A stretch of DNA of 64,000 nt, from positions 560,093 through 624,092 of the forward strand of contig JADWQD010000009.1 of assembly GCA_016110215.1 (NCBI GenBank), given 5' to 3'. Shown piece by piece: positions 55,303-64,000 of this stretch (within the stretch, counting starts at the first letter, position 1; each line of letters begins with the position of its first letter). A program made the translations under genes and the position numbers. The DNA is from Capronia americana (taxonomy: Eukaryota; Ascomycota; Eurotiomycetes; Chaetothyriales; Herpotrichiellaceae). The notes under the pieces are model-generated. The model was given only the letters and a program-made list of their open reading frames with translations, was not told the DNA's origin and ran no database searches.

Positions 55303-57966
55303 TCAAATCTGCCGGTTTGCTCCTTCCGACCTGATGAGTTGTCGAAGAACGTTCGCATAGGCCTTCGAAAGATCCCAGACACGCAGGTTCTGTAATACGC
55401 GGACCGTTTCCTCCAGGATTTGAATGCGACTCACTCTGGTTCCCAGAACCGGGACGCCATAAAGTCCAACGTTGAAATTCCCCCCTTGCCGGATCCACTG
55501 CACGACCTTGGCATAATCAGCTTCTCCTTCTGTTGCATTTTTGTCGAGAAAGAGCGGAGTTGCGTCTTCGTTGGTGCCGGAATCGAGGACCGGAGCTTCT
55601 AGCATTTCAGCGGCGCACCAGAGGGCGGCGCCGGCGTGGAAAACATAGGTTGCCTCGTAAGGATTGTTAAATGGAAAGTCCCGACAGATGGCCAATATTT
55701 GGGCACTATGATAGGCGACCTTGCGGAGTCTTTCCCCGTCTTCAGAGCCCCATCTCATCATTCTCTCCTTGGCCGCTTGATTAGACCCCGAGCTGCGGAG
55801 CATCGCCGGTAGCCAGTCCATCAGATCGCTCGAGCCGTATAAATGAGAAGTGTGGATGATCAAAGCTCTCCCAGCGACGCATTGGATGTTTCTGTCAGTC
55901 TCTGAGGCGCTTGCAGCGTAGGGTGAGACGAGATACTGGTCAAGCTTATCAAGCAGGTTGCCTTTGTGTTCGATCAGAGGCCAGCTCTCGGGAACAACAT
56001 CCATCAAAGGTGACACTTGTAGCTCTTTTATCGACCATAAAAATCGAGCCAGTGTAACCACAATAATGTACAAGTGCTGCCCATCAGAGAGCTGGACAGA
56101 CTCGGCAAGACTGGCATCGAAAAGGCTGCGAGCAGCGGTCCGAAATTTCACCAACTCACCATCAGGCTGGGCCCATGGACAAAGCGCTGTCCAGGAGTGT
56201 GCAGAGTGTGCTTCCCAGCGAGCAACGTCGCAAGGTAGACTGAGAGCCATGTCGCCAGTGCTGAAGGCTGGACGTTCGTTGTGAAGAAAACTCACCGATG
56301 CATCAAATTCCTGCGTCTGATATTAGCATAGGTGTGTCATATCTGATGCTTTCTCCCGGGACACACATATATTGCCCAGCCCAGCCTCCTACGCCTTTCG
56401 GTGGCAACCCATGCCATCCATCGAGTCTCTGTGCTATCTCTGCTGGACGCGGCCGTCCGAGGTTGATCCTGGAAGAGGCAGGCATGCTTCGCAGTCCGGA
56501 CCAAAGAGCACCTTGAAGCTTCGCTGTAGTTAAACCATGATCTGTCGCCACTGCTGTAGCCGTAGATGCCCAGCAGTAGCTGAGCAGTGATGTAGGATTC
56601 AGATCGAGTGACGCGCGTATCTTTCTGGCCCTGGTTGCAGCCATTAGCCTCATCCTCAACAGTCCACCTACATCCACAAACCATGGAGAGCAAAAGACGA
56701 CGAGCCAGCTCGGCAATCGCATTGGCAAAAGCTGCCGCGCCATCGAGGTAAGTGAATCGCGCTCCAATGCTGGCTATTGCCAGGACGAGCACCTCAGATA
56801 CTGTAGTAGGATTGAAGGTTGGTCGGTGGATAAAGCTTATGACCTGCTGTGACGATTAGTCTTGGTCACATCAAGTCTCCTGTCATTGAGATTGTCACGC
56901 TTGGTGCTGGGGCGCCCTTACTAGATGGAATTTGGCAAAGAAAAGGTCGATACAGTGGTCCAGTTTTTCTTTGCTCGGAAAAGTGGCGAGCGAGACGGGC
57001 GTCCAGATAGGTCGCTCGAGGAAGTGCATGATAGAACGCTGCATTTTTGCCCTGTCGGAATCGGTGATTCGCTCCAACTGAACATACGATCCTGCATTTA
57101 GTTGAACATTCTTGCTCCCAAGCTCGGGAAGATCCAACGGCTGGCTGGCGGATATTGGACGGTCAAGCAGCCAGCTCTCTTGCGGATCACCAGTTAGCTG
57201 GTAGCTTGCTGCAGGTTCCTGTGCGTTCAGACATTGACTCTGAGGATTGAGGCCCAGGAGACCGAAGTCCATCGGATCCGGAAGCATGCAATCAGCAGGA
57301 ACACCAATTGCATCCAAGTATTCTCCGCGGACGTCTTGGAATATCCAATCCAGATCTGAAGCTTCATCGTTGATGAAAAAGCCGTTCTGGGGAAGAATAG
57401 GAGGGGTAAGAATAGGAGAGACAACTCTCGCAGAAGGGTTGCTGTGCTGCTGTTGAGGTGAGGCAATCGAGGGTAGGTCGTGTGTTTCGGATCCCAAGGA
57501 CGTCGACTGGGGCATCATGTTTGGGAGACCTCGCCCTGGATCCATTGTGGACTCCTCTGAAATATCGTCATCTAGAGCAGAACCATCCCCAGAGACTGAA
57601 GGACCTCCCGGGGAAATGGATTGAAAGGAATGATTTCCAGCTTCGTACGCGCAGGCGACTCCACGTCGAGCACAAGTTGCACACTCGGGCCGTTCGCCAG
57701 TACACTTCGTTTTTGACCTTGGAATCAAATCAGCTGAAGGGAATATCTGAGCTTTGACAAGAAAACACACTCCTGACAACGCTTACAAGACCTTTTACGT
57801 GCCTTGAAGCCTCTTTCGTGCGTTTTGAGATGTCGGTTGAGACTGTCTCTGCGAACCGTACTACGTCAGCCATCCCAGCGCCAGTGAGGTAGCGACGGCG
57901 TCAATACTTGCGGCCAAATGCCTTCCCACACACTTGACATGAAGAGTATACGTTCGGAGACGGCAT
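55303..57966 (-). CDS. C2H2 plus Zn2Cys6 fungal transcription factor
   Basis: Five exons on the minus strand: 57966-57908, 57848-57771, 57717-56922, 56843-56367 and 56310-55303, giving 805 aa. The spliced N-terminus reads CQVCGKAFGRKDSLNRHLKT, a C2H2 finger. It is followed within about 10 residues by C-x2-C-x6-C-x6-C-x2-C-x6-C (CKRCQESKTKC, then CATCARRGVAC). The middle region, FHLVISFIHRPTF and RRRLGWAIYEFDASVSFLHN, is the Fungal_trans domain. Two acceptors six bases apart (56311 or 56317) are possible for exon 5. The double zinc-finger layout is a known but minority arrangement. It is the only regulator in the right-hand cluster and so its likely activator. It converges on the ToxD-like gene with 194 bp between stops. 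Confidence 0.87.
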
Positions 57967-59066
57967 CTTGTCTGTCACGCCGGATTCGTGGGCCAAGTCG
58001 ATGGAGGTTCATTCCTCTACCACTGGCGGCGGGTAGTACATGGTGAGAACAGAATGATTGACTCGCCTTGGGGGATAGCTGGAGTTCGCTACTACTTGGA
58101 CACGAAGCGCAACCTAGGTAACTTGCCGAGGAATGCCGCCCAGCGTGGGGAATACCCCGTGTACTGTATGCGGGTCCCTGGAGACTTAGCGGTACGTCTC
58201 CAAGTTACGGCATCCGGGGTACATAATTCCTTCTCGATCGTGACTTTGTATCAACAGTCTGCCCTATCAATAAAGCTGGTATTCCCGTCTCGACAAGCTT
58301 CACAAGGGGCCGACGCTGGTTGTTCGGGTTTCAGGAGGAAGGCATAGACTTCATGAATGCTTTCATTTCCTCTCGGGCGTTCGCTACGTTCGTTCTACCA
58401 AGCTCGTCCAGCTATGGTTTCAATCATTTCGCATGTTTTGCCTGCGAGTCGGTGTCTACGGCAATGCTCTTCATCCTGGATTTATCCTGTGGAATGCACG
58501 AGCACAGGTAATTCAGTACCGACTTGGTGCATGCATAGCAAGTCCAAGGCTCGAACCCTGGGTGACATCATCATGATATTTCTCGGACTGAGCATGCTGG
58601 ATCTGATGTTAGCCTCGTAAGCAACAGAATTCGAACATCTATAACACGGTGCAAAGAGGTCTATGTCAAACGTCTTCTTGAAGTCATCGATGGCGAGCTT
58701 TGACGCTTGTAGCGGTGTTGGAAACATCCTGCAATTGCATAAAGTCGTCCTTGGTGGTCTTTTTTGCAGAGAGATGAACTTGTCCCACGTTAAGGTCGAC
58801 CGAAATGACATGCGAGACTTTGGGGAACTTCAAGAGAGGTGTGATAATGCTGTATCCGGTTCCATTTCCTCACCTTCTGGGCTTCTACCAGTCGAGGAGA
58901 GGTCACAGCCCCGCCAGAGCCCCCAAGGACCACCACCACCCGAACTCCGACACGACCAGCAACCCCGGTGAGAAGTTGCGATCCATGTTTCTTCTCTGGC
59001 ACACCCCGCACCTCTTCCGGAAACAACCTAGAAAGAAGCCAAAGACATGTATTTCCATGTCCGTTT
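57967..59066. other. Intergenic region upstream of the regulator
   Basis: 1.1 kb with no supported gene. Open frames of 110-120 codons (57988-58347 plus; 58482-58811 minus) lack motifs. A GGTTCGAGCC box on the minus strand near 58550 is not part of a foldable tRNA. Confidence 0.5.
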
Positions 59067-59821
59067 CTATAGCACCTTGAAACGGGTGTGCTTCATCCCG
59101 ATCCCCGGGGCGTACGGCAGCATTAGTGCCCTCACCGGAGGTATCACTTCCTCAAACTCAGGGGTCTTCCATATTGCGTAGTGTTGATCCCTGCTTTCCC
59201 ATCCGACTACAGCAATGTTGACAACCGCCTGCCCTGTCGGACTGTCGGGATGCTCAATAACCGGGTAAGTCTCAGGAGTGGTGAGACAATAGTAAGACGG
59301 CCTCAGATTCTCGGGTATCTTCTGGGTCACAACTTCTTTCATGGCTTCCACAACTTTCACCACATCCTCGGTTGGCGCGCTGGTGGGGAAGATTATTGTA
59401 GTGATATCGGTGACGGGGCAGGAGTTGATTCCACCGACGCTCGAGAGGGACGGAGTCAGTTGCGCCCTCAGTTTGACAATCTCGGGCGTCCGTTTCGTCA
59501 ATGGTCGTAGAGCTTCAGTCAAGACAGTCTCGGTGTCGTCTGCCCATTCTGTTCCATCGCCTTACAGTCAATACTAGTAGCCTGCGCGCTTCTGGCCGTA
59601 GCCAAAGAGGAGAAAAGTTGAAGCTTACCAATAACCCAGATGAATGCGTTAGGGTCTTCCTCAGTCCTTCCCCATACAGACCAGCAATGTCCATCTTTAC
59701 TTTTTGCGCCTTGGAGAATTTCCATCAACCTTTTCCCTTCAGCATTCTGCGGATCTTCCGGAATTATCGTTTCTGGCACATGGAAGAATATGAATTCGGT
59801 GGCTGTACCGGCTGCTGCCAT
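59067..59821 (-). CDS. Dimeric alpha-beta-barrel-like (ABM-type) cluster protein
   Basis: Two exons on the minus strand: 59821-59629 and 59560-59067, giving 228 aa. The segments TEFIFFHVPETIIPEDPQN, CWSVWGRTEEDPNAFIWVIG and VVNIAVVGWESRDQHYAIWK suggest two ferredoxin-like halves with W-x-S-x-E/D-type motifs, as in antibiotic-biosynthesis monooxygenase and related Dabb folds. No catalytic motif is certain. Such proteins serve as cofactor-less oxygenases, cyclases or isomerases in fungal clusters. It shares a 511-bp divergent promoter with the BBE oxidase, which suggests joint expression. Intron acceptor CTGTAAG is unusual but keeps frame. Confidence 0.62.
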
Positions 59822-60332
59822 ATTTCAGATGACGACCGAGCTAATGTCGTGTAGGATATAGAAAAGAGTGATTCCTCAACAAAGGTGGAATCTGGCAAGC
59901 CACCGAATAAGCTATTATGCTCACAATTCAAATGCTGTCCATCCAAAGCCTGGAGACAGTCTACGTACCTAGCACGAGGATTGAATATCACAATCAAATT
60001 CTGGCCAACATGTTAATGTCCGTCGAAGAGTAAATGGGTCTTCCACATCTCGGTCTCGGCGCATCTTCCTCTAATCGTCCTTCGCGGAATCGGATATTGT
60101 GGTAGGATAGATCTTGGAGGTCCCTCTCGGACAAATGGTGGTACTAAACGCCACCACCTACGGCCCGAATTCCAAACACTCCTGTGCGCTTAGTGAGGCA
60201 ACGATTTCAATTCGATTGTAAAAAGGAAAGCTTCGGCGACAAAAGCTGGATTCAATTGACGACGATGATCATCTCTTTAGACATTGGGGATTTACCAAGC
60301 CTTACATCGTCGCAGCCAGTCCAAATTCAATC
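59822..60332. promoter_or_regulatory. Divergent promoter, ABM-like / BBE oxidase
   Basis: 511 bp between start codons. CGGAATCGGATATTG near 60085-60099 contains two CGG triplets. The word TCGGATATTG recurs once inside intron 1 of the second SDR (49592-49601). Confidence 0.4.
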
Positions 60333-61895
60333 ATGGGTTCAGTCGGACAGATTTCGGTTCCCGTCGAAGACCTCAGAAAATCTGTCAAGGCGTCGGCTGT
60401 GTTGACACCGGACTCAGAGGGCTATGAAGAGAGTTTGCATAGATGGTCAGAGGCAGCGGAGAAGAGAGCGGTAAGCACTTTGACCTGCTGGAACTCGGGT
60501 CCATGGTGTGCAGATTTCTATAGAAGCTTGTACTGATTGATCTGTAATAGGGTGTTGTTGTACAGGCAACTAGCGCCGAAGACGTGGCGGGAGCCCTGCT
60601 GTTCGCTCAAAATCATGGGCTCGAAGTGGCAGTCCTGGGTGGAGGACATTCGACTTCTGGATCGTCCTCTACTGAGGGGGGCCTGGTCGTTGACTTGACA
60701 AAGATGCGTCAGGTCACTGTCAATCCCGAAAACTTGACCATCAAGGCCCAGGGAGGGACAATCTGGGAGGACGTCGACTACGCTGCTGCCAAGTATGGTC
60801 TGGCTACCGTAGGTGGAACAGTCAACCATACAGGGGTCGGTGGTCTCACCTTGGGTGGAGGATATGGCTGGTTAACGGGCAAGTACGGCCTAACGATCGA
60901 CAACCTCCTGGAAGTTGAAGTGGTGCTCGCAGATGGGCGCGTCCTCAGAGCCTCGGAGACTGAAAATCCGGATCTCTTCTGGGGATTACGAGGAGCTGGA
61001 CAGAGCCTTGGTGTGGCAACGAGCTTCACATTTCGTGGATACAAGCAAGCCGACCCGGTCTGGGGTGGCTTACTCGTGTTCAAAACTGGAGATCTGGGCG
61101 AAGTCATCAAGTTCGCTAACTGGGTCGTGGAAACAACTGAGGGTCAGAGCGCCATGGTACTTGGCATTGGCGCCCCGGCACCTGCACGAAAGGTTGGCGT
61201 GATGGCCATCTTATTCTACAATGGTAAGAGGGACGAAGCGAGGGACTACTTCGCTCCCTTATTTACGCTTAATCCACTTGTGGATTTGACTTCAGAGATG
61301 CCCTACAAGGAGGTGAACAGTATGCTTAACAGAGTATCAACACACGGAGATCGCAAGACACAGAAAGGGTCGGCCTTTGCTGCTCCTCTGACACTGGCTC
61401 AAGCGGAGGACATATTGGAGGACTACAGTCGATTCATAACCGAGGTCCCAGATGCCATCAAAACCATCATCCTGTTCGAGTTTTTCTCTCAAAGAGTGGT
61501 CAACCAAGTGTCGCAGACGGCCATGTCGTTTGCCAACCGAGGATCACATTACAATATCCTCTTCAGCACCAGATGGGTCGGCGACCACAATGACACTGTA
61601 TGCCGCGACTGGACTCGCAACATGGCACGCAAAGCCCGGGAAGTGCTTGCGAACCATCAAACTGACGACGGAGTGGGCCAGTATGGAAATTATGACGGTG
61701 AGTCAGTCACACAGCACGACCATTGATTTCCAGTGACAATTGTCCATTTGCTGATCCATATGTGGTGGTCTAGGGGTCAATACGGCTACGGCCAAGGACA
61801 TCTTTGGAGTCAACTATGACCGAGTATGGGAGTTGAAAAAACAGTATGATCCTACGAATGTCTTTGGCAAAGGTGCAGGCAAGTTCCCACTTTGA
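60333..61895 (+). CDS. BBE-type FAD-linked oxidoreductase
   Basis: Three exons: 60333-60470, 60551-61697 and 61774-61895, giving 468 aa. The FAD_binding_4 domain shows VQATSAEDVAGALLFAQNHG, AVLGGGHSTSG with the His for covalent flavin, GGTVNHTGVGGLTLGGGYGW and LRGAGQSLGVAT. The usual second attachment Cys is replaced in TVNHTGVGG, so flavin is probably held by one bond. The BBE-like tail ends with NYDRVWELKKQYDPTNVF. No signal peptide is present, so it is likely intracellular, unlike many fungal members. It oxidises alcohols, amines or C-C bonds with O2, giving H2O2. It is divergent from the ABM-like gene. Confidence 0.92.
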
Positions 61896-62241
61896 CAAGG
61901 GAAACAAATATATCCAGGTGGATTGGGCTTTCTATCTCCAAGAAGTACATAGCCAAAGGACTCATTCTAATCGGTTCGGTCCTACATGTTAGTATTCGAT
62001 TGGATGAACAAGGATGGCACAATCCATGGAGATCAATAGCCTGGCCTTTCGCCATCGGCTTTGCAGGCATTGTGTCCCGAAGTGTACTCCGTACTGAGTG
62101 GAGACTATCTCCCACAGGGCTGAGGTTGTTAACCATGCTGTAGTGCCAAGGAGTGTCTCTGCCTGAAGTCACCTCTCCTGTCGCTCCTTAACATTGGAGG
62201 ATAATCTTGCAAGTTCCCCTTGTCACCCGTTTCTGCTCCTT
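61896..62241. other. Convergent spacer BBE oxidase / GLO1-like
   Basis: 346 bp with no gene seen; it holds the 3' ends of both genes. Confidence 0.55.
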
Positions 62242-63000
62242 TTAGCCCCTCTTCATCTCCCTTGGCAAGATCTCAATCCAATGCCTGCTATCCCGTCAGA
62301 GATGGAGATGACCTGGAACTCAATGGTTCTTCCTCCAGAGCCGTGGATCTCCGCAACGTCGATTGGACAAAGAGAATGGAGATTAGACTCACCCATCAGG
62401 ATCCTGCACAAAGGCGACCTGTGCAAAAGTCTTCTCAAAGCCACCCTCCCATTTCCTTTCTTTGCCCTCAATTTCATTCTCCCAGCCAGGAAGTGGCATG
62501 TACTGGACGTCCACCTTGTCTAATGGCTTCATCACCTTCCAGCCCTTCTCCTCGGCCCGCTTCACCGTCTCCGCGACATTGGGTACCCGAAAGCCGAAAT
62601 GGGCGAATCCGACCCTTCGACCCGACTGCGTGCCCCCACCGCTGGCACGAAGCTTCTCTGTGCCATGTGTGGCATCCTCGTTGTTTGAGACGATAAGTTC
62701 CAAGAGTCCCGAACGCGCACCAGAACCCCGAGCCATGTCTGAAGGGACTGCATCGTGCTCTGCATTGCGGTACCCCAGATAATACGCTGTCATGGGTCCA
62801 GCATTGATCGCGAAGATCAGACTCATGCCTAAAAAGCCGACATAGAACGAGAACGACAAGGCCGGCGAGCTAATTTGCAGAGCCACGTGATTGAAAATAT
62901 AGCCGGCTGTGTCTCCATCGTCGGTGTTCTGGTGGAAGCTGGCTGGAATGAATGGCGGACCTGGCGGTGGAAAAGGCGGATATTCTTCAGAGTCGGACAT
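62242..63000 (-). CDS. Glyoxalase I (lactoylglutathione lyase)-like VOC protein
   Basis: Two exons on the minus strand: 63000-62393 and 62284-62242, giving 216 aa. The second exon is only 43 nt and encodes HWIEILPREMKRG, which completes the conserved QDPDGHWIEIL end. The four metal ligands of GLO1 can be matched: His in FNHVALQI, Glu in LLELIVSNNE, His in GFAHFGFRVP and Glu in WIEIL. The N-terminus is Pro/Phe-rich (EEYPPFPPPGPPFIPASF) as in fungal GLO1-like proteins. It isomerises a glutathione hemithioacetal such as that of methylglyoxal. A second housekeeping GLO1 is expected elsewhere. Its position suggests removal of a reactive aldehyde or dicarbonyl made by the cluster, though adjacency could be chance. 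Confidence 0.88.
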
Positions 63001-64000
63001 TTCTGCGTGGGAATTTCGATCTTGAAGATAGATGATATCAAGCAGAAGAAAGGTCGGTCGATCATATTGAAGGCCACATAGTCTCCGACGAAGTCCAGCA
63101 TCTCGTGATCGTCGAATGTTCTTCGCCTCCAGCCACTCCGTTCCCTTCCTCCCTGGTACACCGGCGCTCCGACGACCGCGTCGAACTCCGAGCCTCGATC
63201 CCACATAGTCCGGTGGCTTCTTAGGAAGTCGGGATGCATCTTTGAAATACGAAACTTGTTGTCTCAAAGGCTTTAGCCGATTCAATTAATGCTTAATAAG
63301 CAAAGTTACTCTCGCCGTCTGTTAGGGACAGCCTATAGCGATAGGCAGAGAGAGTAACAATAGGGGTTGCAATAGTATTAGGTATCCCTAGACCTCTAGG
63401 TCAAACAGCACTCGAAGCATGAGAGGAGGATAAGACTCTCATGCGCGAGGCGCGAGAGTTGTAGGTGTCCTCTTGGCAGGCTTGGTAAGCTCTTGTAGCT
63501 ATTCCTGACATTGACACAGCTACTAGATAGCTAAGATTGGATCAGATTCTACTGTCCATTGGTACCGCCGCAGATCATCGACTGAGCCCGGCCATTCCGA
63601 TTCATCTATGTCGACTGGCTCAGTAAATAACGCATACCCCACGAGCCAGAACAGATATCCCGACTGAAGGACCCGTTTGGCGTCTCAAGGACGGGAATGG
63701 CAGCCATGAAGGATGATTTCACCATGACATCCTCAGATCATCACGCACCAACTTTGACTGTAGGTCCGCTAGTGATACCGCCTGTGCCTTCATCATCCTC
63801 TCGACCCTTTACCTACTCGGGTTGATTGTCTTAGAGTCCTCTGGCTTCACCCCGAGCGACGTTGCAGTGGTGGCGGCATTTGAAACACTTTATCATGCAT
63901 CGAGTGCATATTGTCGCGGCTCCAACCCCCTATATCGGGAGAAGGCTGAAACTTGAAACGGTGGAGCGCGGCACGATTCCCGCTTCCCCTGACGCCGCTT
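63001..64000. other. Right-edge region, no supported gene
   Basis: The GLO1 frame is open upstream to 63285, but the extension is basic and featureless. Another frame on the minus strand (62829-63239) encodes a protein-like DHEMLDFVGDYVAFNMIDRP that could be part of an unrecognised exon. From 63305 on the DNA is hairpin-rich. Confidence 0.45.
63305..63444. repeat. Hairpin-rich segment, possible mobile-element edge
   Basis: GTTACTCTC (63305-63313) pairs with GAGAGTAAC (63350-63358). GCCTAT (63331-63336) pairs with ATAGGC (63341-63346). GCATGAGAG (63417-63425) pairs with CTCTCATGC (63436-63444). A TGTTAG at 63320 could be the start of an LTR, but no matching end is visible in the window. Confidence 0.4.

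Noticed and set aside
58482..58611. tRNA-like B box (GGTTCGAGCC on the minus strand)
   Set aside because: A short T-arm can be drawn, but no matching D-arm, anticodon arm and acceptor stem are found.
49592..60098. TCGGATATTG shared between SDR intron 1 (49592) and the BBE promoter (60089) as a cluster operator
   Set aside because: Only two occurrences, one inside an intron; no match found by eye in the other divergent promoters.
62393..63285. N-terminal extension of the GLO1-like protein to 63285
   Set aside because: The added 95 residues are Arg/Lys-rich and feature-free; MSDSEEYPPF at 63000 is the normal start style.

Overview
The window comes from a filamentous ascomycete. Genes are broken by short introns of about 48-80 nt with GT-AG borders and CTNAC-like branch points. 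Typical fungal families are present: Zn2Cys6 and bZIP regulators, fungal MFS subfamilies, a melanin-type naphthol reductase and a DUF1741/ARMH3 protein. Gene content and style suggest a melanised Eurotiomycete (black-yeast, Chaetothyriales-like), but that placement is inference. There are 27 well-supported protein genes; one of them has a frame problem. No tRNA, rRNA or CRISPR was found. Coordinates below were obtained by hand-splicing and checking that phases add up.

Left arm (1.9-17.3 kb) looks like a sulfur-scavenging neighbourhood: a CYS3/MetR-like bZIP regulator, an extracellular arylsulfatase, a 14-TM DHA2 transporter, then a head-to-head pair of a Dal5/Soa1-type permease and a Jlp1/TauD-type sulfonate dioxygenase. 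The spacer between that pair holds a perfect match to the CYS3 consensus ATGRYRYCAT next to a CACGTG box and a TATA box. A UPC2-like Zn2Cys6 regulator follows.

Middle (18.6-39.3 kb) is mostly housekeeping: a double GFA-domain protein, mitochondrial MnSOD divergent from the spliceosome-disassembly G-patch protein Ntr1/Spp382, a polyhydroxynaphthalene (melanin) reductase, an ARMH3/DUF1741 protein, the mitochondrial Fe-S carrier Isa1, a three-exon Dabb protein, the urease accessory GTPase UreG, two neighbouring nucleotidyltransferase-fold proteins and the rRNA-processing WD40 protein Utp7. Two copies of a dispersed non-coding repeat (17.95 and 33.2 kb), a 21-bp minisatellite with a 98-N assembly gap (31.4 kb) and a 54-bp tandem duplication (37.2 kb) sit in the spacers.

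Right arm (40.2-63 kb) is a dense run of 11 genes: secreted carboxylesterase, SDR, P450, MFS exporter/importer, second SDR, FAD monooxygenase with an N-terminal NTF2-like region, ToxD-like oxidoreductase, a C2H2 plus Zn2Cys6 regulator, a dimeric alpha-beta-barrel-like protein, a BBE-type FAD oxidase and a GLO1-like lyase. Many are divergently paired. No PKS, NRPS or terpene synthase is present, so this is either the tailoring/efflux half of a biosynthetic cluster or a catabolic cluster for an aromatic or ester compound. The P450 and the FAD monooxygenase carry three introns that can only be spliced with GC donors.
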